DNA from: Malikia sp.
GTDB lineage: Bacteria > Pseudomonadota > Gammaproteobacteria > Burkholderiales > Burkholderiaceae_C
Reading direction: 5' to 3'
DNA length: 64,000 nucleotides
Assembly: GCF_028687635.1 (NCBI RefSeq)
Contig: NZ_JAQTZS010000002.1
Coordinates: 84,582-148,581, forward strand
Shown: positions 33,790 through 42,727 of the stretch, in pieces
Layout: every line of letters starts with the position of its first letter
Numbering within the stretch: position 1 is the stretch's first letter
Program-made: the position numbers and the translations under genes
The notes under the pieces: generated by a model
Seen by the model: only the letters and a program-made list of their open reading frames with translations
Databases searched by the model: none
Told to the model about the DNA's origin: nothing

Positions 33790-36700
33790 TCAAACCTTGA
33801 CCGCCACCTCGGCCACCACCGGCTGCCCCAGCGACCGCAACACATCCCGCACCAGCTGCGCCCGGTCCTTCGGCTCGGCCAGCGCGCGCTCGATGCGCAG
33901 CTTGTCGTTGCCAGCCAACTTGATGTGGCGGTTCTTCTGCACCAGCTCGATGATCTTCATCGGGTCGATCGGCGGATTCGGGCGGAAGGTGATCAGGATC
34001 ACGCCCGGCGTCGCGTCGACCTTCTGCACGCCGTAGGGCTGGCTCAGCACGCGCAGGCGGTGCACATCGATCAGGGTCTGGGCCTGGGCGGGCAGCTTGC
34101 CGAAGCGGTCGACGAGTTCCTCCAGCAGCCGGTCGACCTGCTCGCCGGTCTTGGCGGTCGCGAGCTTCTTGTAGAAGCTCAGGCGCAGGTGCACGTCGCC
34201 GCAGTAGTCGTCGGGCAGCAAGGCCGGCGCATGCAGGTTGATGTCGGTCGTGACGTTGAGCGGATTGAGCAGGTCGGGTTCGCGCCCGGCCTTGAGTGAC
34301 GCCACCGCCTCGGACAGCATCTCGTTGTAGAGCTGGAAGCCGACTTCGAGCATGTTGCCGCTCTGGTTCTCGCCCAGCACCTCGCCCGCGCCACGGATTT
34401 CGAGGTCGTGCATCGCGAGGTAGAAGCCGCTGCCGAGTTCCTCCATCTGCTGGATCGCGTCCAGGCGCTGCTGGGCCTGCTTGGTCAGGCTCTCGATGTC
34501 GGGCACCAGCAGGTAGGCGTAGGCCTGGTGGTGGCTGCGCCCGACCCGGCCGCGCAACTGGTGCAGCTGCGCCAGGCCGAACTTGTCGGCGCGCGCCATG
34601 ATGATGGTGTTGGCGGTCGGCACGTCGATGCCGGTCTCGATGATGGTCGAGCACAGCAGCAGGTTGAAGCGCTGGGCCACGAAGTCGCGCATCACGCGCT
34701 CCAGCTCGCGCTCGGGCATCTGGCCGTGGGCGATCGCGATCCGCGCCTCGGGCAGGATTTCTTCCAGCATCTGGCGGCGGTTCTCGATCGTGTCAACCTC
34801 GTTGTGCAGGAAATAGACCTGGCCGCCGCGCTTCAGTTCGCGCAGCACCGCCTCGCGGATCACGCCCTTGCTCTCGCTGCGCACGAAGGTCTTGATGGCC
34901 AGCCGGCGCTGCGGCGCGGTGGCGATCACGCTCAGGTCGCGCAGGCCTTCCAGCGCCATGCCCAGGGTGCGCGGGATTGGGGTGGCGGTCAGGGTCAGCA
35001 CGTCGACCTCGGCGCGCAGCGCCTTCATCTGCTCCTTGTGGCGCACGCCAAAGCGGTGTTCCTCGTCGATGATCAGCAGGCCCAGGTTCTTGAACCGGGT
35101 CTTTTCCGACAGCAGCTTGTGGGTGCCGACCACGATGTCGAGCGTGCCGTCGGCCACGCCCTTCAAGGCCGCGTTGATCTCCTTGGTGGTGCGAAAGCGG
35201 CTCATCTCGGCGATCTTGATCGGCCACTTGGCGAAGCGGTCGACCAGGGTCTGGTAATGCTGCTCGGCCAGCAGCGTGGTCGGCGCCAGGAAGGCGACCT
35301 GCTTGCCGCCCGTGACCGCGACGAAGGCCGCGCGCAGGGCGACCTCGGTCTTGCCAAAGCCCACGTCGCCGCAGACGAGACGGTCCATCGGCTGCGGGCT
35401 GATCATGTCCTGGATCACCGCGTGGATGGCGGCGTTCTGGTCGGCGGTCTCCTCGAAGCCGAAGTCGTTGGCGAACTGCTCGTAGTCGTGCGGCGAGTAG
35501 CGGAAGGCGTGGCCTTCGCGCGCGGCGCGGCGGGCGTAGATGTTGAGCAGCTCGGCGGCGGCGTCGCGTACCTGTTCGGCGGCGCGGCGCCTGGCCTTTT
35601 CCCACTGGCCCGAGCCCAGCCGGTGCAGCGGCGCCTCGTCGGCCGAGACGCCGGTGTAGCGCCCGATCAGCTGCAGCTGGCTGACCGGCACATAAAGCGT
35701 CGCCTGGTTGGCGTATTCCAGGTGCAGGAATTCCTGCAGCGCGGGGCTGCCGTCGGCGTTCTTCTCGCCCAGGTCCATGTGGATCAGGCCCCGGTAGCGC
35801 CCGATGCCATGCGCGCTGTGCACCACCGGATCGCCGATGTTGAGCTCGGACAGGTCCTTGATCAGCGCCTCGACGTCGCTGACCTGTTCCTGCTTGCGTC
35901 GGCGGCGCGTGGTCGGGCCGGCCGCGAACAGTTCGGTCTCGGTGACGAAGGCGATGCTGCCCTCGACCCAGGCGAAGCCGCTGGCGAGCGCGGCGGTGGC
36001 GATGCCGACGGGCTCGTCGCTGGCCTGGAACTCGGCCAGGCTGTCGAAGGCCGGCGGGCTGACACCGCTGGCACGCAGGAAGTCGAGCAGGCTCTCGCGC
36101 CGGCCGTCGCTCTCGGCCAGCAGCAGCACGCGGTCGCTGCTGGCGCGGACATGGGCCTGCAGCTTGGCCAGCGGGTCGTCGGCGCCGCGCTGCGCGCCCA
36201 GATCGGGCAGGGCCTCGATCCTGTGGCTCCAGGCGCTGTGCTCGACATCCTGGCTGCCGGGCCGCAGTGCCAGCTGCCTGTGCGGCTTGGCCACCGCGTA
36301 GAAGCCCTCGGCGTCGAGGAACAGGGTCTCGGGCGGCAGGGCGGGGCGATCCGGGTCGCCCTGGACCAGGCGGTAGCGCTCGCGCGTGTCCTGCCAGAAG
36401 CGCTGGAAGGCCGGCTCCAGCTCGCCATGCAGCACCAGCGTGGCGTCCGCGCCGAGGTAGTCGAACACGGTCGCGGTCTGCTCGAAGAACAGCGGCAGGT
36501 AGTACTCGATGCCGGCGGTCGCGACGCCGTTGCCGATGTCCTTGTAGATCCGGCTCTTGGTCGGGTCGCCTTCGAGCAGTTCGCGCCAGCGGTTGCGAAA
36601 ACGTGCCCGCGCGGCGTCGTCCATCGGGAACTCGCGCCCGGGCAGCAGCCGCACCTCGGGCACCGGGTACAGGCTGCGCTGGCTGTCGGGGTCGAAGGTG

Positions 36701-37287
36701 CGGATCGAGTCGATCTCGTCGTCGAACAGGTCGACCCGGTAGGGCACCAGCGAGCCCATCGGGAACAGGTCGATCAGGCCGCCGCGCACCGCGTACTCGC
36801 CCGGGCTCACGACCTGGGTCACATGCTGGTAGCCCGCCAGCGTCAGCTGGGCCTTGAACCTGGCCTCGTCGAGCTTTTGCCTGACCTTGAACTCGAAGGT
36901 GTAGCCGGCCAGGAAGGCAGGTGGCGCCAGCCGGTACAGCGCGGTGGTGGCCGGCACGATCACGACGTCGGCGCCTTGCTGCTGGTCGCGCTGCTGGATG
37001 CGCCACAGGGTGGCGAGCCGCTCGCTGATCAGGTCCTGGTGCGGCGAGAAGCTGTCGTAGGGCAGGGTCTCCCAGTCGGGGAACAGGGCGCAGCGCAGTC
37101 CCGGCGCGAAGAAGGGCAGCTCGTCGAGCAGGCGCTGGGCGTCGTTGGCGTCGGCCGTGACGATGGCGACCGGGCGACCGGCGGCCTTTTCGCGCAGGCC
37201 GAGCTGGGCCAGCAGCAGCGCATCGGCCGAACCTAGGGGGCGCGGCAGGCTGTAACGTTTGCCAGGGGTGAGTTTGGGCAGTTCCAT
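33790..37287 (-). CDS. mfd: Transcription-repair coupling factor Mfd
   Basis: Large ATPase that removes stalled RNA polymerase from DNA lesions and recruits UvrA. The 1165 residues match the family. Domains in order: UvrB-like N-terminal region (about 1-340), linker, RNA-polymerase-interacting domain (about 470-560; DPVVHSAHGIGRYRGLIHMD), RecG-like translocase with Walker A GDVGFGKTEVALRAAF, DEEH box LIIDEEHRFGVRHKEQ and TATPIPRTL, and a C-terminal TRCF domain. It is divergent from ispD with an 89-base gap. It marks the right-hand chromosomal border of the accessory island. Confidence 0.97.
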   Translation of the reverse strand: MELPKLTPGKRYSLPRPLGSADALLLAQLGLREKAAGRPVAIVTADANDAQRLLDELPFFAPGLRCALFPDWETLPYDSFSPHQDLISERLATLWRIQQRDQQQGADVVIVPATTALYRLAPPAFLAGYTFEFKVRQKLDEARFKAQLTLAGYQHVTQVVSPGEYAVRGGLIDLFPMGSLVPYRVDLFDDEIDSIRTFDPDSQRSLYPVPEVRLLPGREFPMDDAARARFRNRWRELLEGDPTKSRIYKDIGNGVATAGIEYYLPLFFEQTATVFDYLGADATLVLHGELEPAFQRFWQDTRERYRLVQGDPDRPALPPETLFLDAEGFYAVAKPHRQLALRPGSQDVEHSAWSHRIEALPDLGAQRGADDPLAKLQAHVRASSDRVLLLAESDGRRESLLDFLRASGVSPPAFDSLAEFQASDEPVGIATAALASGFAWVEGSIAFVTETELFAAGPTTRRRRKQEQVSDVEALIKDLSELNIGDPVVHSAHGIGRYRGLIHMDLGEKNADGSPALQEFLHLEYANQATLYVPVSQLQLIGRYTGVSADEAPLHRLGSGQWEKARRRAAEQVRDAAAELLNIYARRAAREGHAFRYSPHDYEQFANDFGFEETADQNAAIHAVIQDMISPQPMDRLVCGDVGFGKTEVALRAAFVAVTGGKQVAFLAPTTLLAEQHYQTLVDRFAKWPIKIAEMSRFRTTKEINAALKGVADGTLDIVVGTHKLLSEKTRFKNLGLLIIDEEHRFGVRHKEQMKALRAEVDVLTLTATPIPRTLGMALEGLRDLSVIATAPQRRLAIKTFVRSESKGVIREAVLRELKRGGQVYFLHNEVDTIENRRQMLEEILPEARIAIAHGQMPERELERVMRDFVAQRFNLLLCSTIIETGIDVPTANTIIMARADKFGLAQLHQLRGRVGRSHHQAYAYLLVPDIESLTKQAQQRLDAIQQMEELGSGFYLAMHDLEIRGAGEVLGENQSGNMLEVGFQLYNEMLSEAVASLKAGREPDLLNPLNVTTDINLHAPALLPDDYCGDVHLRLSFYKKLATAKTGEQVDRLLEELVDRFGKLPAQAQTLIDVHRLRVLSQPYGVQKVDATPGVILITFRPNPPIDPMKIIELVQKNRHIKLAGNDKLRIERALAEPKDRAQLVRDVLRSLGQPVVAEVAVKV

Positions 37288-37376
37288 GCGGGGTCGGTGC
37301 TGATGGCCAAAAGTAGTATCCCACTCCGAATTTGGGCGGGGTGTGGCCAGGGCTTGATTTTAGAATCCTGCCACTC

Positions 37377-38150
37377 ATGCCGCACGATTCCAAGCCTATT
37401 CCCTCCGTCGACGCGGCCACTGCGCCGCGATCGCCGCGTTGTCACGCCTTGATCCCCTGCGCCGGTTCGGGCAGCCGTTCCGGCCGGGCCGGACCCAAGC
37501 AGTACGAGTGGCTGGCGGGCCGACGCCTGGTCGACCACACGCTGGATGCCTTCCTGGCCGTTGACGTTGACCAATTGGCCAGCGTGGCCCTGGTCGTCGC
37601 GCCCGACGATGCCAGCCTGTCCAGTCCTGACCCGCGCGTGCAGGTGCTGCGCGTCGGTGGCGCCAGCCGCGCCGCCAGCGTGCACAACGGCTTGCGCGCG
37701 CTGCTGCAGGCGGGCACCGACAGGCAGGACTGGGTGCTGGTGCACGACGCGGCGCGCTGCCTGGTCATGCCACAGCAGGTCGCCGCCCTGATCCTGGCCT
37801 GCCAGGACGACGCGGTGGGCGGCCTGCTGGCGCTGCCGCTGCCCGATACGCTGAAGGCCGCTCAGGTTGATGCCGGCGTGGCGCGCGTGGCAGCGACGCT
37901 GGCGCGCGACGACAAATGGCTGGCGCAGACGCCGCAGATGTTCCGTCTTGGCGCGCTCGAACAGGCGCTGGCCGCCGCCGAGGCGGGCGGCTACGCCGGC
38001 ATCACCGACGAGGCCAGCGCGATCGAGGCTCAGGGCTTGAGTCCGCTGCTGGTGCGCGGCAGCGCGCAGAACTTCAAGGTCACCTACCCGGAAGACTTCG
38101 CGCTGGCCGAGGCGCTGCTGCGCCTGCGTGCCTTGGCACCGGCGGCCTGA
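37377..38150 (+). CDS. ispD: 2-C-methyl-D-erythritol 4-phosphate cytidylyltransferase
   Basis: Third step of the MEP isoprenoid pathway, coupling CTP to methylerythritol phosphate. The 257 residues contain the nucleotide-binding motif [20 protein letters not shown], the VHDAARCLV segment and the C-terminal [15 protein letters not shown]. The N-terminus is about 20 residues longer than in E. coli ([20 protein letters not shown]); an internal start is possible but no better ribosome site is visible. It is followed by ispF after 47 bases, the usual ispD-ispF pair. Confidence 0.95.
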   Translation: MPHDSKPIPSVDAATAPRSPRCHALIPCAGSGSRSGRAGPKQYEWLAGRRLVDHTLDAFLAVDVDQLASVALVVAPDDASLSSPDPRVQVLRVGGASRAASVHNGLRALLQAGTDRQDWVLVHDAARCLVMPQQVAALILACQDDAVGGLLALPLPDTLKAAQVDAGVARVAATLARDDKWLAQTPQMFRLGALEQALAAAEAGGYAGITDEASAIEAQGLSPLLVRGSAQNFKVTYPEDFALAEALLRLRALAPAA

Positions 38151-38197
38151 TCCCGCCGGGTTTTTTCAATCTCCATCCCCGAAGCAAGCGAGCCCCC

Positions 38198-38701
38198 ATG
38201 AGTGTCACCCTTTCCCGTCTGCCCCCCCTTCGCATCGGCGAGGGTTGGGATGTCCATGCCCTGGTCGAGGGCCGTCCGCTGATCCTGGGCGGCATCGAGA
38301 TCCCCCATGAGAAAGGCCTGCTCGGCCATTCGGACGCCGATGCGTTGCTGCACGCGATCACGGATGCGCTGCTCGGCGCGGTTGGCCTGGGCGACATCGG
38401 CACCCATTTCCCCGACAACGACCCGGCCTTCAAGGGGGCGGACTCCTTCGTCCTGCTGCAGCAGGCGGTCGTGGCGGTCGGCCAGACCGGCTATCAGCTC
38501 GTCAACGTCGACTGCACCGTGATCGCGCAGGCGCCCAAGCTCGCGCCGTACAAGGCCGCCATGCGCGCGCGCATCGCGCAGGCGCTGGGCGTCGATGTGG
38601 CCCAGGTCAATGTCAAGGCCAAGACCGCCGAGAAGATGGGGCCGGTCGGCGAGGGCCGCAGCATCGAGGCGCGCGCCGTTGCCTTGCTGGTTCGTGGCTG
38701 A
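38198..38701 (+). CDS. ispF: 2-C-methyl-D-erythritol 2,4-cyclodiphosphate synthase
   Basis: Fifth step of the MEP pathway, forming the cyclodiphosphate and releasing CMP; a homotrimer with Zn. The 167 residues show the metal motif GEGWDVHAL (DxH), [29 protein letters not shown] and the C-terminal [19 protein letters not shown]. The variant IGEGWDVH replaces the common IGHGFDVH but keeps the Asp and His ligands. It directly follows ispD and is convergent with the sensor kinase gene, 23 bases away. Confidence 0.96.
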   Translation: MSVTLSRLPPLRIGEGWDVHALVEGRPLILGGIEIPHEKGLLGHSDADALLHAITDALLGAVGLGDIGTHFPDNDPAFKGADSFVLLQQAVVAVGQTGYQLVNVDCTVIAQAPKLAPYKAAMRARIAQALGVDVAQVNVKAKTAEKMGPVGEGRSIEARAVALLVRG

Positions 38702-38724
38702 TTCGCTGCTGAGGCCGGTCCGAT

Positions 38725-40089
38725 TCAGCCGCGCAGCAGCGTCAGCTCGGCGATCAGGCCGCCTTGTGGGTGATTGCGCAGCACGAGCTGGCCGCCCATG
38801 CGCGCCACCGCCTTGTTGACGATGGCCAGCCCCAGCCCCGATCCGCTGGCGGTGGTGCGCGCCGCATCGCCACGGAAGAAGGGCTGGGTCAGGTGCGGCA
38901 GCTGTTGCGCGCTGACGCCAGGGCCGTGGTCGCGCAGCGTCACGCGCACCTGCTGGGCCTGGAGCTCGGCGTCCACTTCCACCCGGGCCGTGCCGTCGGG
39001 GCCGCGGGCGTAGCGCAGCGCGTTCTCCAGCAGGTTGCTGAACACGCGCCGCAGCTCGACCGCGTCGCCCAGCACCTGGGTGTCGGCGGCGATGCGCACG
39101 CTGACCTGCAGCGGGCTTCTGGGGCCGCAGGCACGCACGGCATCGTTGACGCAGCCGGCCAGGTCGATTCTTTCGCGCTGCACCGGCAGCGGGCGGGCGT
39201 AGTCCATGAACTTGTTGATGGTGGCGTCGACCTGCTCGATGTCCTCGACCATGTGGCCGCGCGCGGTCTCGTCGGCCACGCTGAGCTCGACCTCCAGCCG
39301 CAGCCGCGCCAACGGCGTGCGCAGGTCGTGCGAGATGCCCGCCAGCATCAGCACCCGGTCCTGTTCGGCCTGGCCGAGCTGGCGGGCCATCCGGTTGAAG
39401 CCGATGTTGACCTCGCGGATCTCGTGCGTGGCGACTGTCTCGTCGAGGCGCACGGCGTCGAAGTCGCCCTCGCGTACCTGGGCGGCGGCGGTCTGCAGGC
39501 GCTTGAGCGGCAGGTTGACCAGGCGTGCGAGCAGGGCGGCGCCCAGCAGCGAGAGCAGGGCCGCGATGCCCAGCCAGACCAGCCAGGTGCCACGCTCGAC
39601 CGCGCCGACGCGCTTGGGGTCGGTCAGCAGCCAGAACTGCTCGCGCCCGATCCGAAAGCCCACCCAGAGCCCCTCCCGGCCGTTGACCTGGCGCGCCACC
39701 AGCGTGCCCCGGCCCAGCAGTTGCGTGAGCTCGGCGCTGATGCGGCGGCCAAAGGCGTCCTGGTCATAGGGCTGGTAGCTGTCGCCCGGTTCGCGCACCG
39801 CGATCTGCACCTCCTCTTCGTCGAGCAGGGATTTCATCAGCGAGACGCGCGCGATCGAGTCGACATGGCGCAGCGCCGCGCGGCTCAGGTTGACCAGCGA
39901 GGCGACCTGGCGCGCGCTTTGCAGCGCCCGCGGCTCGAATTCGAGCGCGCGGTAGCTCTGCAGCCAGGCCAGCATGCAGCCGAGCAGGATCAGCGCGAGC
40001 GCGAACCAGTTGCGCCAGAACAGGCTGATGCTCTGCCAGCTGAAGGGCATGAGGCGATTCAGCCAGGCCAGTCGGTTGCGGCGTTTCAA
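38725..40089 (-). CDS. envZ: Sensor histidine kinase, EnvZ type
   Basis: Inner-membrane osmosensor-like kinase of 454 residues. It has one membrane helix at about 27-45, a periplasmic domain (about 46-165), a second helix (about 170-190), HAMP, the H box MLAGISHDLRTPLARLRLEV with phospho-His, N box FSNLLENALRYA, G1 RDHGPGVS and G2 GSGLGLAIVNKAV. Its start overlaps the regulator stop (ATGA), so the two are cotranslated as an OmpR/EnvZ-type pair. Substrate signals are unknown; in related bacteria this pair controls porins and envelope genes. Confidence 0.9.
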   Translation of the reverse strand: MKRRNRLAWLNRLMPFSWQSISLFWRNWFALALILLGCMLAWLQSYRALEFEPRALQSARQVASLVNLSRAALRHVDSIARVSLMKSLLDEEEVQIAVREPGDSYQPYDQDAFGRRISAELTQLLGRGTLVARQVNGREGLWVGFRIGREQFWLLTDPKRVGAVERGTWLVWLGIAALLSLLGAALLARLVNLPLKRLQTAAAQVREGDFDAVRLDETVATHEIREVNIGFNRMARQLGQAEQDRVLMLAGISHDLRTPLARLRLEVELSVADETARGHMVEDIEQVDATINKFMDYARPLPVQRERIDLAGCVNDAVRACGPRSPLQVSVRIAADTQVLGDAVELRRVFSNLLENALRYARGPDGTARVEVDAELQAQQVRVTLRDHGPGVSAQQLPHLTQPFFRGDAARTTASGSGLGLAIVNKAVARMGGQLVLRNHPQGGLIAELTLLRG

Positions 40090-40820
40090 TCCGGCTTTCC
40101 GTCCGGCACGAAGACGTAGCCCACGCCCCAGACCGTCTGGATGTAGCGCGGCGTGGCCGGGTCTTCCTCGATCAGCTTGCGCAGGCGCGAGACCTGCACG
40201 TCCAGGCTGCGGTCGAAGGGCTCGAATTCGCGTCCGCGCGCGAGCTGGGCCAGCTTGTCGCGCGACAGCGGCTGGCGCGGATGGCGCACCAGCGCCTTGA
40301 GCATCGCGAACTCGCCGGTCGTCAGCGCGAGGTCGGCGTCCTGCTTGCGCAGCGTGCGCAGTCCGAGGTCCAGCGTGTAGGGGCCAAAGCGCACCACCTC
40401 GTTTTCGCTCGACGGCGCGCCCGGCACCTCGGGCGGCGGACGGCGGCGCAGCACCGCGTGGATGCGCGCGAGCAGCTCGCGCGGATTGAAGGGCTTGCCG
40501 AGGTAGTCGTCGGCGCCGACTTCCAGCCCGACGATGCGGTCGATGTCCTCGCTCTTGGCCGTCAGCATGATGATGGGCGTGCGGTCCTTGGCCGCGCGCA
40601 GCCGGCGGCAGATGCTGAGTCCGTCCTCGCCCGGCAGCATCAGGTCGAGCACGATCAGATCGACCGCCTCGCGCTGCAGCACGCGGTTGAGGCTGCGGCC
40701 GTCCTCGGCCAGCAGCACATCCAGGCCTTCCTGGGTCAGGTAGCGCTTGAGCAGGTCGCGGATGCGGGCGTCGTCATCCACGACCAGGACGCGGTCGTGG
40801 CGCTGAGAGGCGTTCGGCAT
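40086..40820 (-). CDS. ompR: OmpR-family response regulator
   Basis: DNA-binding response regulator of 244 residues, partner of the kinase just downstream. Receiver: VLVVDDDARIRD, phosphoacceptor Asp in LIVLDLMLPGEDG, Thr/Ser switch MLTAKSED and Lys GKPFNPRELLARI. The C-terminal winged helix (about 145-240) ends with the OmpR-type RLRKLIEEDPATPRYIQTVW and GVGYVFVPDG. It is first in a two-gene operon. The gap to bdhA on its 5' side is 70 bases and must contain its promoter. Confidence 0.93.
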   Translation of the reverse strand: MPNASQRHDRVLVVDDDARIRDLLKRYLTQEGLDVLLAEDGRSLNRVLQREAVDLIVLDLMLPGEDGLSICRRLRAAKDRTPIIMLTAKSEDIDRIVGLEVGADDYLGKPFNPRELLARIHAVLRRRPPPEVPGAPSSENEVVRFGPYTLDLGLRTLRKQDADLALTTGEFAMLKALVRHPRQPLSRDKLAQLARGREFEPFDRSLDVQVSRLRKLIEEDPATPRYIQTVWGVGYVFVPDGKPD

Positions 40821-40890
40821 GTCGGTTGTTCCAATACTAGACCAGGCCGATTTTGCCAGCAGCGCCGCCCGGCCGGTAGCGCGCGGGAAT

Positions 40891-41661
40891 TTACTGCGCG
40901 GTCCAGCCGCCGTCCATGTTCCAGGCCACGCCGCGCACGTTGTTGCCTGCCGGCGAGCACAGGAAGACCGCCAGCTCGCCGAGTTCCTCGGGCGTGGTGA
41001 ACTGCATCGAGGGCTCCTTCTCGCCCAGCAGCTGGCGCGTCGCTTCCTCGTTGCTCATGTTGCGCGTGGCAGCGATCGCATCGACCTGTTTTTGCACCAG
41101 CGGCGTCAGCACCCAGCCCGGACAGATCGCGTTGCAGGTCACGCCGGTGGTGGCGGTCTCGAGCGCGGTGACCTTGGTCATGCCGACGACGCCATGCTTG
41201 GCGGCCACGTAGGCGACCTTGCCCGCCGAGCCCACCAGGCCATGCACCGAGGCGACGTTGATGATGCGGCCCCAGTTGGCCGCCTTCATGGCCGGCAGCG
41301 CCAGGCGCGAGGTGTGGAAGCTGCTGCTGAGGTTGATCGCGATGATGGCGTCCCAGCGCTCGACCGGGAAGTCCTCGACCGGGGTGACATGCTGGATGCC
41401 GGCGTTGTTGACCACGATGTCGACCTGGCCGAACTCGGTCGCCGCCGCTTGCATCATGGCTTCGATCTCGGCGGGCTTGCTCATGTCGGCGCCGTGGTAG
41501 CTCACGCGGGTGCCGAAGGCGGCGACCTCGGCCTTGGCGTCCTCGACGTTGCCAAAGCCGTTGAGCATGACGTTGGCGCCCTGGCGCGCCAGCGCCTTGG
41601 CGATGCCCAATCCGATGCCGCTGGTTGATCCGGTGACCAGGGCCGTTTTGTTCTTCAGCAT
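40891..41661 (-). CDS. bdhA: 3-hydroxybutyrate dehydrogenase (SDR)
   Basis: Interconverts 3-hydroxybutyrate and acetoacetate with NAD, used in mobilising polyhydroxybutyrate. Classical SDR of 256 residues: TGSTSGIGLGIA cofactor motif, NNAG, catalytic Ser in INVASVHGLVG, Tyr-x3-Lys in YVAAKHG, and CPGWVLTPLV. The inserted substrate loop with QVDAIAATRNMSNEEA and the C-terminal VRGVAWNMDGGWTAQ are typical of bacterial BdhA. It stands alone between ompR (same strand downstream) and the divergent alpha/beta hydrolase gene. Confidence 0.92.
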   Translation of the reverse strand: MLKNKTALVTGSTSGIGLGIAKALARQGANVMLNGFGNVEDAKAEVAAFGTRVSYHGADMSKPAEIEAMMQAAATEFGQVDIVVNNAGIQHVTPVEDFPVERWDAIIAINLSSSFHTSRLALPAMKAANWGRIINVASVHGLVGSAGKVAYVAAKHGVVGMTKVTALETATTGVTCNAICPGWVLTPLVQKQVDAIAATRNMSNEEATRQLLGEKEPSMQFTTPEELGELAVFLCSPAGNNVRGVAWNMDGGWTAQ

Positions 41662-41788
41662 GGGGTGAATTCCGTGAAATGGGGGGTTAGAGTGGGAAAA
41701 GGGAAGGATTTCGTCATCATCGTGTATCCCGCTCCCATTATCCTGCCCAGATTGACGCTACGATGACTGCCGAGGCAAGTCGCTTGAC

Positions 41789-42727
41789 ATGGAACCACAA
41801 CTCAACTATCTGGAAGTCCCTGGAGTCAGGGGCAAGTTCGATTCCCGGCGCCGGATTGCCTGGTGGGACTGGAATGCCACCGGCCGCGAGCATCCCGACC
41901 AGATCGTGGTCTGCGTGCACGGCCTGAGCCGGCAGGGGCGCGACTTCGATGTGCTGGCGCGGGCCCTGGCGCCGCATGCGCGGGTCGTCTGCGTGGACGT
42001 CGCGGGTCGCGGCCAGAGCGACTGGCTGGCGGACCCGGTCGATTACCAGGTAACGACCTATGTGGCCGACCTGACCGAGCTGCTGTGCCACCTGCGCGAC
42101 GGCTACCGCAAGGCCACCGGCGAGCTGGAGGCCAGCCTGAAGCTGGACTGGGTCGGCACCAGCATGGGCGGGCTGATCGGCATGGTGCTGGCGGCCCCGC
42201 CACATCAGGTGCTGCGCCGTCTCGTGCTCAATGACGTCGGCCCCGAGATCCAGCTGGCCTCGCTGCGGCGCATCGCGACCTACCTCGGCAACCAGCCGGT
42301 CTTTCCCTCGGAAATCGCCGCCGTGCATGTGCTGGAGAAGATCTGCGCGGCCTTCGGCCCCCACAGTCCCGAGCAGTGGCTGGCCTTGTCGCGCCCCATG
42401 CTGCGCCGCTCGCTGGGCGGCTGGACCTTGCATTACGATCCCGCCATCGCGCTGTCATTCAAGCAGATGCTGGCCGCCGCCGATGCCGAGCCGACCCAGG
42501 CTGGAGCGGCCGAGTCGCCGCTCTGGTCCTTGTACGACAGCATCGAGTCCCCCTGTCTGCTGCTGCGCGGTACCGATTCCGACTTGCTGACGCGCGAGAC
42601 CGCGCAAGCCATGTCCGAGCGCGGCCCCAGGGCGCGCTGCGTCGAGTTCGCTGGCGTAGGCCATGCCCCGGCGCTGGTCCAGCAAGACCAGGTCGCCACC
42701 GTCAAGGATTTCCTGCTTTCTCCATGA
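41789..42727 (+). CDS. Alpha/beta-fold hydrolase
   Basis: Serine hydrolase of 312 residues. The nucleophile elbow is GTSMGG (about residue 127), the acid is probably the Asp in LLRGTDSDLL (about 266) and the His lies in GVGHAP (about 291); HG near VCVHGLSRQG forms the oxyanion hole. The substrate is not predictable; esters or acyl-CoA-like compounds are typical. Its last codon overlaps the relA start (ATGA), so the two are cotranscribed and translationally coupled, an arrangement that seems stable in related bacteria but whose meaning is unclear. Confidence 0.85.
   Translation: MEPQLNYLEVPGVRGKFDSRRRIAWWDWNATGREHPDQIVVCVHGLSRQGRDFDVLARALAPHARVVCVDVAGRGQSDWLADPVDYQVTTYVADLTELLCHLRDGYRKATGELEASLKLDWVGTSMGGLIGMVLAAPPHQVLRRLVLNDVGPEIQLASLRRIATYLGNQPVFPSEIAAVHVLEKICAAFGPHSPEQWLALSRPMLRRSLGGWTLHYDPAIALSFKQMLAAADAEPTQAGAAESPLWSLYDSIESPCLLLRGTDSDLLTRETAQAMSERGPRARCVEFAGVGHAPALVQQDQVATVKDFLLSP

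Noticed and set aside
33603..33800. A 65-codon plus-strand frame near the mfd end
   Set aside because: No ribosome site, no similarity, and it runs into the mfd 3' end.
34408..37236. A 942-codon plus-strand open frame across mfd
   Set aside because: It is the antisense of a complete, motif-bearing mfd. Long antisense frames are common in high-GC DNA; its translation has no recognisable domain.
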